Below, one piece after another: positions 31,518 through 40,549 of a stretch of 64,000 nucleotides of DNA. Made by a program: the position numbers and the translations under genes. Source of the DNA: Pseudomonas sp. Irchel 3E13 (GTDB lineage: Bacteria > Pseudomonadota > Gammaproteobacteria > Pseudomonadales > Pseudomonadaceae). The stretch's first letter is position 1. Each line of letters starts with the position of its first letter. The notes under the pieces are model-generated. The model was given only the letters and a program-made list of their open reading frames with translations, had not been told where the DNA came from and ran no database searches. The stretch is from the NCBI RefSeq assembly GCF_900187455.1, contig NZ_FYDX01000014.1:145474-209473 (forward strand). Direction: 5' to 3'.

Positions 31518-34001
31518 TTAAAACTCCAGCTTCGTCGTCACCATCACATTCCGCGGCGCCCCATAACTCCCGCTGTAGAAGTTCTCATCCAGCGAACTCA
31601 CATACTTCTTGTCGAACAGGTTGTTGACGGTCGCGGTTGCCGACCATTGGGAGGTGAGTTGATAGCGGGCCATCAGGCCGACCGTGGCGTAGTCGTCCTG
31701 CTTGTAGGTCGATGGCGACGGCAACATCCAGCTTTCGGAGGTGAAGTGGATGCTGCTTTGCCAGTTCACACCGCCGCCGACGGTCAGGAGCTCCAGTGCG
31801 CCAGGCAGGCGGTAGGTGGTCCAGAGCTTGAAGATGTCTGTCGGGATGATGGTCTTGATCCGCTCGCCTTCGCTGTCCTTGACCCGCGAGTGGCTGTAGC
31901 TGGCGTCGACGTTCCAGCCCGGCAGGATCTCGCCGCTGACTTCCATTTCGAACCCACGGGTGGTGGTTTTCTTCGCGGCGTAGGCGGTGTCGTAGTCGGT
32001 GCCGATGATGATGCCGTCGGGCACGTTGTCGTTTTCCAGCTTCACCTCGAACAACGCGAAGGCAGTGTTCAGGCGACCGTCAAAGTACTCGCCCTTGAGG
32101 CCGATTTCGTAGTTGTCGCCTTCTCGCGGGTCGAGCAGTTTGCCGCTCTGGTCCTTGTAGGTCTGCGGCTTGAAGATGCTGGTGTAGCTGGCGTACAGCG
32201 AGTGGTTGTCGTCGAGGTCGTAGACCACGCCGGCATAGGGTGTGACTTCGCCGCTGACCCGCACCGAATCGTCGGTGTTCAGGTAGACCATGGCCGGGAC
32301 GTTGTAGTGGTAGCTGGCGCCGTATTTGTAGTTGCTCACCCGGGCACCGAGCACCAGCGACAGGTCGTCGGTGGGCTTGAGGCGGGTCGCCAGGTAGGCG
32401 CCGTTCTGCCGCTGCTGCAAGTTGTCGTCTTCGCGGTTGATGCTGTACGTCGGGCGCGGGCCGTAGTTGTCCCAGGTGCGGATATTCACCGGCAGGCCAC
32501 TGACGAGGTTGTTGCTGCCACCGGACGCGGTGGGATGGCCGAAGCCGTTGCGGCGGTTTTCGTAGTCCTGGTAGTTGAAGCCCATGACCAGTTCATGCTC
32601 GCGGCCGAAGGCCTGGAACGGGCCGGAGAGCATCAGGTCGAGGCCTTTTTGCTTCTGCCAGTTTTCGCCCTTGGTGGCGGTATATTTCAGGCCGCTGCCG
32701 GTGGCCGGATCGACGAAGCCGGTGGACGTGCCGGCGATCACCGAATCGTAGTCGCGGGTGCCGTAGAGGTAGCTGGTGGACAGTTTCAGGGTCCAGTCAT
32801 TGGCCAGCTTCTGCTCGATGGAGGCGAAGCTGTTGATGATTTCCTGATGGTTGCTGCTGTCGCGACTGGCCGGGTTGTCGGAGCGCGAGGTGTGCAGCTT
32901 GTTGCCGTACTTGTCGAGCAGCGGCAGGCCGGTTGTGGAGAACCCGCGCGGATCGCTGTCCAGGTAGTCCACGCCGACGGTGAGCAGGGTGCTGTCGCTC
33001 AGGTCGAATTCGGTGATCCCGTAGAGGATGGTTTTTTCCTGCTGCAGGTGGTCGGTGAAACTGTTGCCCTGTTGATACGCCGCCACCGCCCGGCCACGCA
33101 CGTTGCCGCTGTCGGTCAGCGGGCCGGAGACATCCACTTCCGTGCGGTACAGGTCCCAGGAGCCGAGGCCGGCGCTGATGTAGCCCTTGAAGGTGTCGGT
33201 GGGGCGCTTGCGCACCAGGTTGACGGTGCCGGAAGGATCACCCGCGCCAGAGAGCAAGCCGGTGGCGCCGCGCACCACTTCGACCCGGTCGTAGATCGCC
33301 ATGTCCGCCAGCGCATGGGGCAGCGCCTGGCTGAAGGCGAAGGACGTGGTGGGCATGCCGTCGAACTGATAGTTGTCGATTGCCAGGCCACGGGAGAACA
33401 CGTAGAGCCGGTCGCTGCCCGGGCTCTGCACATTGAGCCCCGGCGCCTGTTCCAGCACCTGGCCGATGCTGCGCAGGTTCTGATCGTCTATACGCTGGCG
33501 GGTCAGCACGCTCACCGACTGCGGGGTTTCGCGCAGGCTCATGTTCAATTTGGTGGCGGTGTTTGTCGCACCGGTGGTGTAGGAACCCGTGCCTTCGGTG
33601 GTGCTCCCCAGCCCCACGCCCGTGACACTGGTCGCGCCCAGCTCCAGCGCGCCGTTGACCTGTGGAACGTCGATCAACACATAGCCGTCCGGGCTGGACT
33701 GGGCTTGCAGGCCCTGACCGCGCAGCAGTGTGGCGAACCCTTCCGGCACGCCATAGCTGCCTTGCAGACCGGTGCTGCGCTTGCGTGCCACCTGCTCGGC
33801 ATTGAAGGAAATCGCCACGCCGGATTCGCGTGCATAACGGCTCAGCACATCACCCAGCGCGCCGGCCGGGATGTCGTAGCGCTGCACCTGTTGCTGGGCC
33901 TGGGCCGGCAAGGTCGCGAACAAAGGGGCGCCGACGATGGCGAAGTGGATGGCCAGCGCCAGGGCACTGCTGGCGTTGCGGGGGCGTAGCGATGCAGACA
34001 T
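31518..34001 (-). CDS. TonB-dependent siderophore receptor with signalling domain (unit 2)
   Basis: An 827-aa outer-membrane receptor. Signal peptide ending near LPAQAQQ, STN domain (YDIPAGALGDVLSRYARESGV), plug (RETPQSVSVLTRQRIDDQNL; VEVVRGATGLLSGAGDPSGT) and barrel ending VMVTTKLEF. The FpvA/FhuE/FpvB branch is likely, so a pyoverdine or hydroxamate-type ligand is plausible. The gene follows its own FecR and sigma genes on the same strand, so it is a transducer-receptor. Confidence 0.92.
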   Translation of the reverse strand: MSASLRPRNASSALALAIHFAIVGAPLFATLPAQAQQQVQRYDIPAGALGDVLSRYARESGVAISFNAEQVARKRSTGLQGSYGVPEGFATLLRGQGLQAQSSPDGYVLIDVPQVNGALELGATSVTGVGLGSTTEGTGSYTTGATNTATKLNMSLRETPQSVSVLTRQRIDDQNLRSIGQVLEQAPGLNVQSPGSDRLYVFSRGLAIDNYQFDGMPTTSFAFSQALPHALADMAIYDRVEVVRGATGLLSGAGDPSGTVNLVRKRPTDTFKGYISAGLGSWDLYRTEVDVSGPLTDSGNVRGRAVAAYQQGNSFTDHLQQEKTILYGITEFDLSDSTLLTVGVDYLDSDPRGFSTTGLPLLDKYGNKLHTSRSDNPASRDSSNHQEIINSFASIEQKLANDWTLKLSTSYLYGTRDYDSVIAGTSTGFVDPATGSGLKYTATKGENWQKQKGLDLMLSGPFQAFGREHELVMGFNYQDYENRRNGFGHPTASGGSNNLVSGLPVNIRTWDNYGPRPTYSINREDDNLQQRQNGAYLATRLKPTDDLSLVLGARVSNYKYGASYHYNVPAMVYLNTDDSVRVSGEVTPYAGVVYDLDDNHSLYASYTSIFKPQTYKDQSGKLLDPREGDNYEIGLKGEYFDGRLNTAFALFEVKLENDNVPDGIIIGTDYDTAYAAKKTTTRGFEMEVSGEILPGWNVDASYSHSRVKDSEGERIKTIIPTDIFKLWTTYRLPGALELLTVGGGVNWQSSIHFTSESWMLPSPSTYKQDDYATVGLMARYQLTSQWSATATVNNLFDKKYVSSLDENFYSGSYGAPRNVMVTTKLEF

Positions 34002-34075
34002 CTTCCGTAGTCCTCGTTAGGTGTTGGCTAGTACAAGGACGCACGGCAAACGATTAGTGGAAAAAGGTTTGAGAA

Positions 34076-35023
34076 TTATTTCTGTTCGAGACGAACCCGG
34101 GTCAGCCACGGGGTGTAGTGCTCGACCTCGATCGGCAGGCTGCGCGCCAGCAGGCGCAATGCGCGCTCGCTGTCGTCGGCGGGCAGTACCGCAGAGACTT
34201 TCAGCCCGGCCAGGGCCTTCGCGTCATAGCTCAGGTAACCGCGATGATGACGGGCCAGGCGCTCCAGCACCTGGCTCAGCGGCTGCTCGCGAATCACCAG
34301 TTGATGAGCGTTCCACGCCTGCTCCAGCCCGACCCCGTCCACCGGTTGCGGCGGATGGATGCCATGGGCGTCGAACTGCACCTGTTGGCCGGCCGGCACG
34401 GTGACGCTGTCGCCGGCGCTCTTCACTTCGGTGCTGGATTCGATCATCGCCAACCGCGTGGACTCACCCAGACGCTCGACCACGAAGCGCGTGCCCAGGG
34501 CACGCACGCTGCCGTGTTCGGTGACCACCAGGAAGGGCCGGCTGGCATCCTTGGCCACATCGACGAGGATTTCGCCGCTGACCAGGCGCAGGGTGCGGGT
34601 TTGCCCATCGAATTGCAGGTCCACCGCCGAACGCCCATCGAGCTGGATACGGCTGCCGTCGGGCAGTTGCTGACTGCTCCATTGGCCGACGCCCGTGCGG
34701 ATGTCGGCCATCAGGTAGGCCGGCGGAAATTGCTGCAGCGCCAACGCGGCGGGGATCGCCAGCATTGCCGCGACGGCCAGTGCCTTGAGGCTGCGCCGCG
34801 TCCGCGAACGCGCGACCACGGTGCCCAGCGCCGCGCGCACCGGTGCGCTCGGCAGGTCATGCAGTGGCGCCAGACTACCCTGTAGCGCCTGAACGGCCTG
34901 ACGATGGGTGGGATCGGCAGTCAACCAGACACGGAAGGCTTCCCGCGCCTCGGCATCCGGCTCGTCGTCCATGCGCACCAGCCATTTGGCCGCCTGACGC
35001 AGCACCGCCGCCGGGAGCTTCAC
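34076..35023 (-). CDS. FecR-like anti-sigma regulator (unit 2)
   Basis: A 315-aa single-span regulator: N-terminal DUF4880 (LRQAAKWLVRMDDEPDAEARE), membrane helix (LKALAVAAMLAIPAALALQQ), FecR domain (DGSRIQLDGRSAVDLQFDG; GTRFVVERLGES) and an STN-contacting tail. Start: GTG at 35023, overlapping the sigma stop (GTGA). A longer open frame reading upstream is antisense noise across the sigma gene. It transmits receptor occupancy to the sigma factor. Confidence 0.92.
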   Translation of the reverse strand: MKLPAAVLRQAAKWLVRMDDEPDAEAREAFRVWLTADPTHRQAVQALQGSLAPLHDLPSAPVRAALGTVVARSRTRRSLKALAVAAMLAIPAALALQQFPPAYLMADIRTGVGQWSSQQLPDGSRIQLDGRSAVDLQFDGQTRTLRLVSGEILVDVAKDASRPFLVVTEHGSVRALGTRFVVERLGESTRLAMIESSTEVKSAGDSVTVPAGQQVQFDAHGIHPPQPVDGVGLEQAWNAHQLVIREQPLSQVLERLARHHRGYLSYDAKALAGLKVSAVLPADDSERALRLLARSLPIEVEHYTPWLTRVRLEQK

Positions 35024-35532
35024 AGCACACCACCGGCGGCGTGGCATTGCAGCAGTGCCTGAACCAGATCGTTCTGCACGGTCTTGGTCGAGACGTTCAA
35101 TTGCTCGGCGATCTGCGCATGGCTCAAGCCATCCAGATGGCGCAGGACGAACACCTGGCGCATGCGCGGCGACATGTTTTCCAGCGCCCGGGCGATATGC
35201 TCCAACGCCTGCACAGCGGCCATCACCTGTTCCGCGGACGGTGCCTGTTCCATGAATTCGGCATGCCGCGCGAGTTCGTCGCGGTAAGCCTGTTCGAGCT
35301 TGTGTCGACGACTGCGATCCACCAACAAGCGCCGCGCCACGGTGGCGAGAAACGCCCGCGGCTCGCGCGGCGTGACATAGGCGCCAGCGCCCAGCAGACG
35401 GATGAAGGTGTCCTGGGCCATGTCCGCAGCATTGTGCGGACAGTCCAGGCGCCGCCGCAGCCAGCTCAGCAGCCAGCCGTGATAGCCCTTGTACAACGCA
35501 TCGAGACTGTCTGCTGGCGGAGTGGCTTTCAT
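35020..35532 (-). CDS. FecI-like ECF sigma factor (unit 2)
   Basis: A 170-aa sigma factor: region 2 (NAADMAQDTFIRLLGAG; FLATVARRLLVDRSRR) and region 4 (MSPRMRQVFVLRHLDGLSHAQIAEQLNVS). It directs transcription of the downstream receptor gene. A good Fur-site candidate lies 14 bases upstream, so the unit should be expressed under iron limitation. Confidence 0.92.
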   Translation of the reverse strand: MKATPPADSLDALYKGYHGWLLSWLRRRLDCPHNAADMAQDTFIRLLGAGAYVTPREPRAFLATVARRLLVDRSRRHKLEQAYRDELARHAEFMEQAPSAEQVMAAVQALEHIARALENMSPRMRQVFVLRHLDGLSHAQIAEQLNVSTKTVQNDLVQALLQCHAAGGVL

Positions 35533-35545
35533 GGGACACAGGACT

Positions 35546-35564
35546 AAATGGGAATGATTCTATC
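35546..35564. promoter_or_regulatory. Candidate Fur site upstream of sigma unit 2
   Basis: AAATGGGAATGATTCTATC contains GGGAAT-G-ATTCTAT, close to the 7-1-7 inverted form TGATAATNATTATCA as it appears in pseudomonads. Confidence 0.6.
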
Positions 35565-35596
35565 TTACGGCGCCGACACAGAAAGTTGCAATCCGC

Positions 35597-36202
35597 TCAA
35601 CGCACACTGGCGAACAGCACCGTCACGCCGAGCCCGAGCAGCGCCATGCCGATCACCCGGTCCACAAGCAATTGACGCTCGATCATTACCCGGCGCAGCG
35701 GCGCACTGGAAAAGCCCAACGCCACCAGGCTGAACCACACCCAGTGGGCCACGGACATGAACAGGCCGTAGCCGAATTGCTGCGCCAGCGAACTGCCCGG
35801 CCCGACCACCTGGGTATAGGCGCTGACCACGAACAGCAGCGTCTTGGGATTGAGCGCGTTGGTGAGGAAACCCGCAACGAAGGTGCCTCTGGCTGCGGGC
35901 GCTTCGCCGTCCAGTGACAGGCGGCGGGTGTTGGTCAGCGAGCTGTAGCCGAGGTAGATCAGGTAGCCGGCGCCGAGCACTTTCATCAACAGGAATAGCG
36001 TCGGCGAATGCTGCACCAGCACGGACACCCCGAGCACGGTGTACAGCACATGCACCTGCACGCCACAGGCGATGCCGAGCGCGGCGAGCAGGCCGCTACG
36101 CCGGCCGAAGGCATAGCTGGCCCGAGTGACCATGGCGAAATCCGGCCCGGGGCTGATGACCGCCAACACGGTGAACAGGGCAACGGCGATGAGTTCGTTC
36201 AC
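35597..36202 (-). CDS. LysE/RhtB-family amino-acid exporter
   Basis: A 201-aa inner-membrane protein with six helices. The N-terminal VISPGPDFAMVTR motif and FLTNALNPKTLLFVVS are diagnostic for LysE/RhtB. Start: GTG with AAGGGAA 6 bases upstream. It is divergent from a LysR regulator that may control it. Substrate unknown. Confidence 0.88.
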   Translation of the reverse strand: MNELIAVALFTVLAVISPGPDFAMVTRASYAFGRRSGLLAALGIACGVQVHVLYTVLGVSVLVQHSPTLFLLMKVLGAGYLIYLGYSSLTNTRRLSLDGEAPAARGTFVAGFLTNALNPKTLLFVVSAYTQVVGPGSSLAQQFGYGLFMSVAHWVWFSLVALGFSSAPLRRVMIERQLLVDRVIGMALLGLGVTVLFASVR

Positions 36203-36331
36203 AAAGATTCCCTTTCTGGATACGCAAGCAAATAGCGCAGATCGACTACGCGGTCCGCCATTATCGAAACCCTGACCACGGCTTAAAAAGCGATTTATAG
36301 TGCGGCAAATCCGCTAGTTTTCCTCACAGAT

Positions 36332-37201
36332 ATGAAACTGCCTGCCCTCACCGCCTTTCGCTACTTCGATGTCGCCGCGCGCACGGGCAGCTTCGTCCGC
36401 GCCGCCGAACAATTGCACGTCACCCACGGCGCGGTCAGCCGCCAGGTGCGCTTGCTGGAAGCGTCGCTGGGGGTGGAGCTGTTCGAGCGACGCAACCGCG
36501 CGATCTTCCTCAACGCTGCGGGCCGCGCCTTGCTGGCAACCACCCAGTCGGTGTTCGAACAGCTCGAAGGCACGGTCTATCGCCTGCAGCAACAGGCCAG
36601 GGAAAACGTATTGGTGTTGTCCTGCGAGCCAACCCTGGCGATGAAATGGCTGATCCCGCGACTGCCGGCGTTCCAGGCCGCGCACCCGGATATCCAGTTG
36701 CACCTGATGGCGGCTGGCGGCCCGGTGGATTTCGCCCGCAGCGGCATCGACCTGGCGCTGCGCCGCGACGACTTTCAGTGGGAAGACGGGCTGCATGTGC
36801 GCAAGGTCTGCGACGAGTGGGTCGGGCCGGTCGTCAGCCCTTCGCGGTCGTTGCCCGCGCAGGGATTCACCGGCCAGCGCCTGCTGCACAGCACCACTCG
36901 CCCTGGCGCCTGGGCCACCTGGCTGCGCCTGAGCGGACAGCCGGACAACAGCGAAAGCCGCGCCGACTACGAACATTTCTACCTGTGCATTCAGGCTGCG
37001 GTGGCGGGCCTCGGCGTGGCCATTGCGTCGCGAATGATGGTCGACGATGAACTCGCCAGCGGCCAGTTACAGGCGCCCCACGGTTTCGTTCGCGACGGCT
37101 CGGCGTATGTGCTGCTCTGTCCGCAGCCTTGGGAGGAATCGGAGAAATGCCGGCGCTTTGCGGACTGGGTGGTTGAGAAGACCCACAGCAATCCGGCGTG
37201 A
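36332..37201 (+). CDS. LysR-type regulator, GcvA-like
   Basis: A 289-aa transcription factor: winged helix with FRYFDVAARTGSFVRAAEQL and GAVSRQVRLLEASLGVELF, followed by an effector domain (LIPRLPAFQAAHPDIQLHL). It belongs to the GcvA/AmpR-like branch. Divergent from the LysE exporter, the common arrangement of a LysR gene and its target. Confidence 0.88.
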   Translation: MKLPALTAFRYFDVAARTGSFVRAAEQLHVTHGAVSRQVRLLEASLGVELFERRNRAIFLNAAGRALLATTQSVFEQLEGTVYRLQQQARENVLVLSCEPTLAMKWLIPRLPAFQAAHPDIQLHLMAAGGPVDFARSGIDLALRRDDFQWEDGLHVRKVCDEWVGPVVSPSRSLPAQGFTGQRLLHSTTRPGAWATWLRLSGQPDNSESRADYEHFYLCIQAAVAGLGVAIASRMMVDDELASGQLQAPHGFVRDGSAYVLLCPQPWEESEKCRRFADWVVEKTHSNPA

Positions 37202-37245
37202 GGTTACACTCGGCCCTCAGAATTTTCCGACGCAAGGACTGCACG

Positions 37246-37581
37246 ATGAACAAGCCCTGGCTGGCCCTGATCACCCTCCTCGCCTTCACCGGCTACACCC
37301 TCTACAGCATGAGCATCGCCGAACAATCCCTGCTGCAGTTCGGTGTGCAACTGATGTCAAGCCCCGACACCGCGCAGGTGGTGATCGACCTTTACATCAT
37401 GGCCGGCCTCGCCTGCGCCTGGATGGCCCAAGACGCTCGGGCCAAAGGTCGGTCGCTGCTCAGCGTGCTGCCGTATTTCCTGCTGACGGCGGTGTTCGTG
37501 TCGATCGGCCCATTGCTGTATCTGGTGATCAACGGGTTTCGTCATTCGCCAGCCGCACACAGAACGACGAATCCGCACTAA
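37246..37581 (+). CDS. DUF2834 membrane protein
   Basis: A 111-aa protein with three hydrophobic stretches (LALITLLAFTGYTLYS; VIDLYIMAGLACAWM; VLPYFLLTAVFVSIGPLLYLV), matching DUF2834. The ATG at 37246 is preferred over the earlier in-frame codon inside the LysR stop. Its last 53 bases overlap the 3' end of the converging peptidase gene. Function unknown. Confidence 0.8.
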   Translation: MNKPWLALITLLAFTGYTLYSMSIAEQSLLQFGVQLMSSPDTAQVVIDLYIMAGLACAWMAQDARAKGRSLLSVLPYFLLTAVFVSIGPLLYLVINGFRHSPAAHRTTNPH

Positions 37582-38122
37582 AGTCGCCACCCCAGGTGCG
37601 ATAGCCGGCGGTATCGATATGAATACGCCCTGACGGATAACGCCCTAGGCCCATGTTCCAGACCTTGCCATAGCGCTGCCAGAAACGGCACAACGGTTGC
37701 GGGTCGCTGCCCTTGGCCAGCAGTAGATCGACGGCGAAGGCGCGGGTGTGGGCACTGCCGACCGCGCCGCCGGCGCAGCGATTAAGTGCCGGGTCACGGT
37801 AGGCCGACACCACTTCATAGGGTCCGAGAATCCGTTCATCACTGAGCAGGTCCAGCAGCCGCAAGGTGCTGCGTACCTCCGGCCATTGCGCCACGGGCGG
37901 CACCGCAAAAGGCTCGGCGCGGCACTGGCGCCAGTCGCTGGCCGAGCGCAGCAACTGATACAGCGGCACCACGCCGTACAGTTGCGCATCCACCAGCATT
38001 TCGCGGAAGGGCCGGGTCTGATGGTCCGCCGTCCATTGAGCGAACAACCAAAGATCGCGCTCATCCGCCTGGGCCGCGGTACTGATCAACAGGGCCGCAA
38101 TCGCCTTTTTCCATCCGTTCAT
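37529..38122 (-). CDS. M15-family D-Ala-D-Ala peptidase-like protein
   Basis: A 197-aa exported protein. Signal peptide WKKAIAALLISTAAQA; catalytic M15 features SAHTRAFAVDLLL (zinc His and Asp) and RIHIDTAG (third zinc ligand). It should cleave peptidoglycan peptides in the periplasm. Start: the ATG before NGWKKA after AGAGGG. It overlaps the DUF2834 gene tail to tail by 53 bases and is divergent from the next gene. Confidence 0.8.
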   Translation of the reverse strand: MNGWKKAIAALLISTAAQADERDLWLFAQWTADHQTRPFREMLVDAQLYGVVPLYQLLRSASDWRQCRAEPFAVPPVAQWPEVRSTLRLLDLLSDERILGPYEVVSAYRDPALNRCAGGAVGSAHTRAFAVDLLLAKGSDPQPLCRFWQRYGKVWNMGLGRYPSGRIHIDTAGYRTWGGDFSADSSFCVRLANDETR

Positions 38123-38205
38123 CCGCCCTCTTCCCATGGCCCCGGCAACTCCCCCAGTATGGCAATCCTCCCAATCGGAGGGAGGCATCTGACAAGGAGT
38201 TAAGC

Positions 38206-39357
38206 ATGCACAAGATTGCACCGATCGCTTTAGGCCTGATTGCCCTCGCCGCAGCCAGCCAGGCAGCGGCCGACACCCGGGTGGAACTGGGCAGCCAGGA
38301 GCGCGTGACCCGGCTGTTCGCCTACCCCAATAACTGCAGCGTGATCTGCTTTCGCGACTGGACACTGGAAAAGACCGTCGAGCACTACCTGACCCAGAGC
38401 GTGCAACGCGACGGCTACCCGGCCGCGACGGTGAAGGTGCTGCGTGACAACGACAAGCTGCATGCCGAAATCGGCGGCGTCCCGGCGGACTACGGCAAGC
38501 CGCTGACCGCCCTGCTCGACACCGGCGAGCTGGCCTACAACGGTGCGAAAAAGCTCAACGCTGACGGTAAATGGGCTTATAGCTGGTACCTGTTCCTGCC
38601 GCTGGGCATGGCTTTGGAAAACCGCCGCAGCATCGAGCTGCTGCACTTCCCGCCGGATTACTCGCTGACCCAGGCCCAGGACTACCTGCGTTCCAACACC
38701 ACCGATCGCTGGGCCAGTCTGCTGACCTTCAACGGCATTCCCGCCACCGACACCCCGGCTTACCAGACCATCGTCGACATCGCCCCGATCGCCGCGCCGG
38801 CCAGCGCCGGCAAGGACCTGGAAGGCGTCTACAGCTACTTCCAGGACTATCAGGTGCGCATGGTCAAGGAAGTCACCCGCACCCAGAGCGGTGCCTCGCT
38901 GCCGATGGTGGCCTTCGGTTCGCCGGTGCGCACCTGGATCCAGCAGCAGTACGGGCCGAGCCTGAAAGTGTTGGGCCTGGCAACCATCAGCCCGACGCCC
39001 GGACAACAGGTGCCCGTGCTGGGCTCGAACCACCCAAGTGCGATCTGGTATGCGGCGGACCCGGCCAACAACGGTGGTGATCAGGACAAGGCCGATGCGG
39101 CGGGCCTGAAGATGATGGGCCAGGACCTCAGCGCTGCCTGCTGGCAGGCCGGCGTGGGCCGCAACCCGAAAGCCGACCCGCAAGCGACACTGAACGCCTG
39201 CACGCAAAAGTGGCAAGTGACCGCGAAGAAGCAGACCTGTGAATTGTTCTATCGGACCATTCGCGAGATGACGCCAGAGCAGGCGAGCGCGAAGTGCAAT
39301 ACCGGCGCGGTGACGCGCAAGCTGCGCGAGCTGCAGAAGCCGGTCGAAGAAATCTGA
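38206..39357 (+). CDS. Exported Cys-rich protein of unknown function
   Basis: A 383-aa protein with a clear signal peptide (IALGLIALAAASQAAA) and no membrane span after it. Six or more Cys residues (NNCSVICF; SAACWQ; NACTQKW; KQTCEL; AKCNTG) suggest disulfides in the periplasm. No catalytic motif recognised. ATG preceded by CAAGGAG. A bidirectional terminator follows. Confidence 0.75.
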   Translation: MHKIAPIALGLIALAAASQAAADTRVELGSQERVTRLFAYPNNCSVICFRDWTLEKTVEHYLTQSVQRDGYPAATVKVLRDNDKLHAEIGGVPADYGKPLTALLDTGELAYNGAKKLNADGKWAYSWYLFLPLGMALENRRSIELLHFPPDYSLTQAQDYLRSNTTDRWASLLTFNGIPATDTPAYQTIVDIAPIAAPASAGKDLEGVYSYFQDYQVRMVKEVTRTQSGASLPMVAFGSPVRTWIQQQYGPSLKVLGLATISPTPGQQVPVLGSNHPSAIWYAADPANNGGDQDKADAAGLKMMGQDLSAACWQAGVGRNPKADPQATLNACTQKWQVTAKKQTCELFYRTIREMTPEQASAKCNTGAVTRKLRELQKPVEEI

Positions 39358-39364
39358 AAGCCAT

Positions 39365-39385
39365 CGGGGCTGCAAAGCAGCCCCG
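39365..39385. terminator. Bidirectional hairpin terminator
   Basis: CGGGGCTGC-AAA-GCAGCCCCG, a perfect 9-base stem between the convergent exported-protein and carbonic anhydrase genes. AT-rich flanks without a long T-run. Confidence 0.6.
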
Positions 39386-39392
39386 AAACACT

Positions 39393-40031
39393 CTATTCCT
39401 GCGGTCGCAACCGATACTGCGGCGGCAACTGGTCAAGTCCGCTGATGGTCACGTCCAGACTCTTCCAGCGACCATCCTTGATGCCATAGATGCAGCCATG
39501 TACCGACAACTCCTGGCCGCGATGCCAGGCGTTCTGGACGATGGTGGTATGGCCGACGTTGGCCACTTGCTGGATCACGTTCAGCTCGCACAGGCGGTCC
39601 ACCTGTTCTTCCTCGGTGGGCAGCTTCGACAGCTCGACGCGGTGCTCGTAATACAGGTCGCGGATCGAACGCAGCCAGCCGTCGATCAGGCCGAACTGGC
39701 GGTCCTGCATCGACGCCCGCACACCGCCGCAACCGTAGTGGCCGGTCACCAGAATGTGCCGCACCTTGAGCACATCCACCGCGTACTGGATCACCGACAG
39801 GCAGTTCAGGTCGGTGTGCAGCACCACGTTGGCGACGTTGCGGTGGACGAACAGGTCGCCCGGCAGCATGCCGACGATCTCGTTGGCCGGAACCCTCGCA
39901 TCCGAGCAGCCGATCCAGAGGAATTCAGGCGTCTGCTGGTTCGCCAGCTTGGCGAAGAAATCAGGGTCCTTCCGGGTGATGCTGTCCGCCCAACGCGCGT
40001 TGTTATCGATCAGTTCTTGCAGGTCGTGCAT
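39393..40031 (-). CDS. can: Beta-class carbonic anhydrase
   Basis: Interconverts CO2 and bicarbonate in the cytoplasm (212 aa). Zinc ligands lie in IGCSDARVP (Cys, with the Asp-Arg dyad) and TGHYGCGGVR (His and Cys). The rest (HRNVANVVLHTDLNCLSV) is typical of E. coli Can. Start: ATG at 40031 after GAGGC; a TTG two codons upstream is less likely. Confidence 0.96.
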   Translation of the reverse strand: MHDLQELIDNNARWADSITRKDPDFFAKLANQQTPEFLWIGCSDARVPANEIVGMLPGDLFVHRNVANVVLHTDLNCLSVIQYAVDVLKVRHILVTGHYGCGGVRASMQDRQFGLIDGWLRSIRDLYYEHRVELSKLPTEEEQVDRLCELNVIQQVANVGHTTIVQNAWHRGQELSVHGCIYGIKDGRWKSLDVTISGLDQLPPQYRLRPQE

Positions 40032-40096
40032 GTTCAAGCCTCACGGAAAGGATGCCCTGTTATGACAGGCCGCGACCCGGGCGGGTCACGCGCCCT

Positions 40097-40549
40097 TTAT
40101 TCGATGAGGGTGCAGGCCATCACCAGCGCATCTTCGCGGCCACCCGGCGCCGGGTAGTAATCGCGGCGCCGACCCACTTCGTTGAAACCATAGCGCTCGT
40201 ACAAGCGGTAGGCCGACTGGTTGCTGGCGCGGACTTCAAGGAAGCACTCACGACCGTTCGACTCATAGGCGCGCTTCATCAATTGTTCCAGCAGCGCCAG
40301 GCCCAGACCGCGGCCCTGGCTCTCCGGCTTGACGGTGATGTTGAGCAGGTGCGCCTCGTCGATGATCACATTGATCACGCCATGGCCGACCTGTTGCTCG
40401 CCTTCGAACATCAACCAGACTTCGTAGCTTTTCAGCGCGTCGAGGAAGATCCCGCGGGTCCAGGGATGACTGAAGGCGGCGTATTCGATCTTCAGTACGC
40501 TATCCAGATCCGCCTCGGTCATCCGACGGAAGCTGAGGGTGTCACTCAT
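40097..40549 (-). CDS. rimI: Ribosomal protein S18-alanine N-acetyltransferase
   Basis: A 150-aa GNAT enzyme acetylating the N-terminal Ala of S18. Acetyl-CoA loop QGRGLGLALLEQL, and the conserved EVRASNQSAYRLYERYGF C-terminal motif typical of RimI. Overlaps the preceding gene by 8 bases. The holD-rimI linkage is the same as in E. coli. Confidence 0.93.
   Translation of the reverse strand: MSDTLSFRRMTEADLDSVLKIEYAAFSHPWTRGIFLDALKSYEVWLMFEGEQQVGHGVINVIIDEAHLLNITVKPESQGRGLGLALLEQLMKRAYESNGRECFLEVRASNQSAYRLYERYGFNEVGRRRDYYPAPGGREDALVMACTLIE

Noticed and set aside
35024..35539. N-terminal extension of the second FecR frame
   Set aside because: It runs through the sigma gene in another frame; the GTG overlapping the sigma stop is the credible start.
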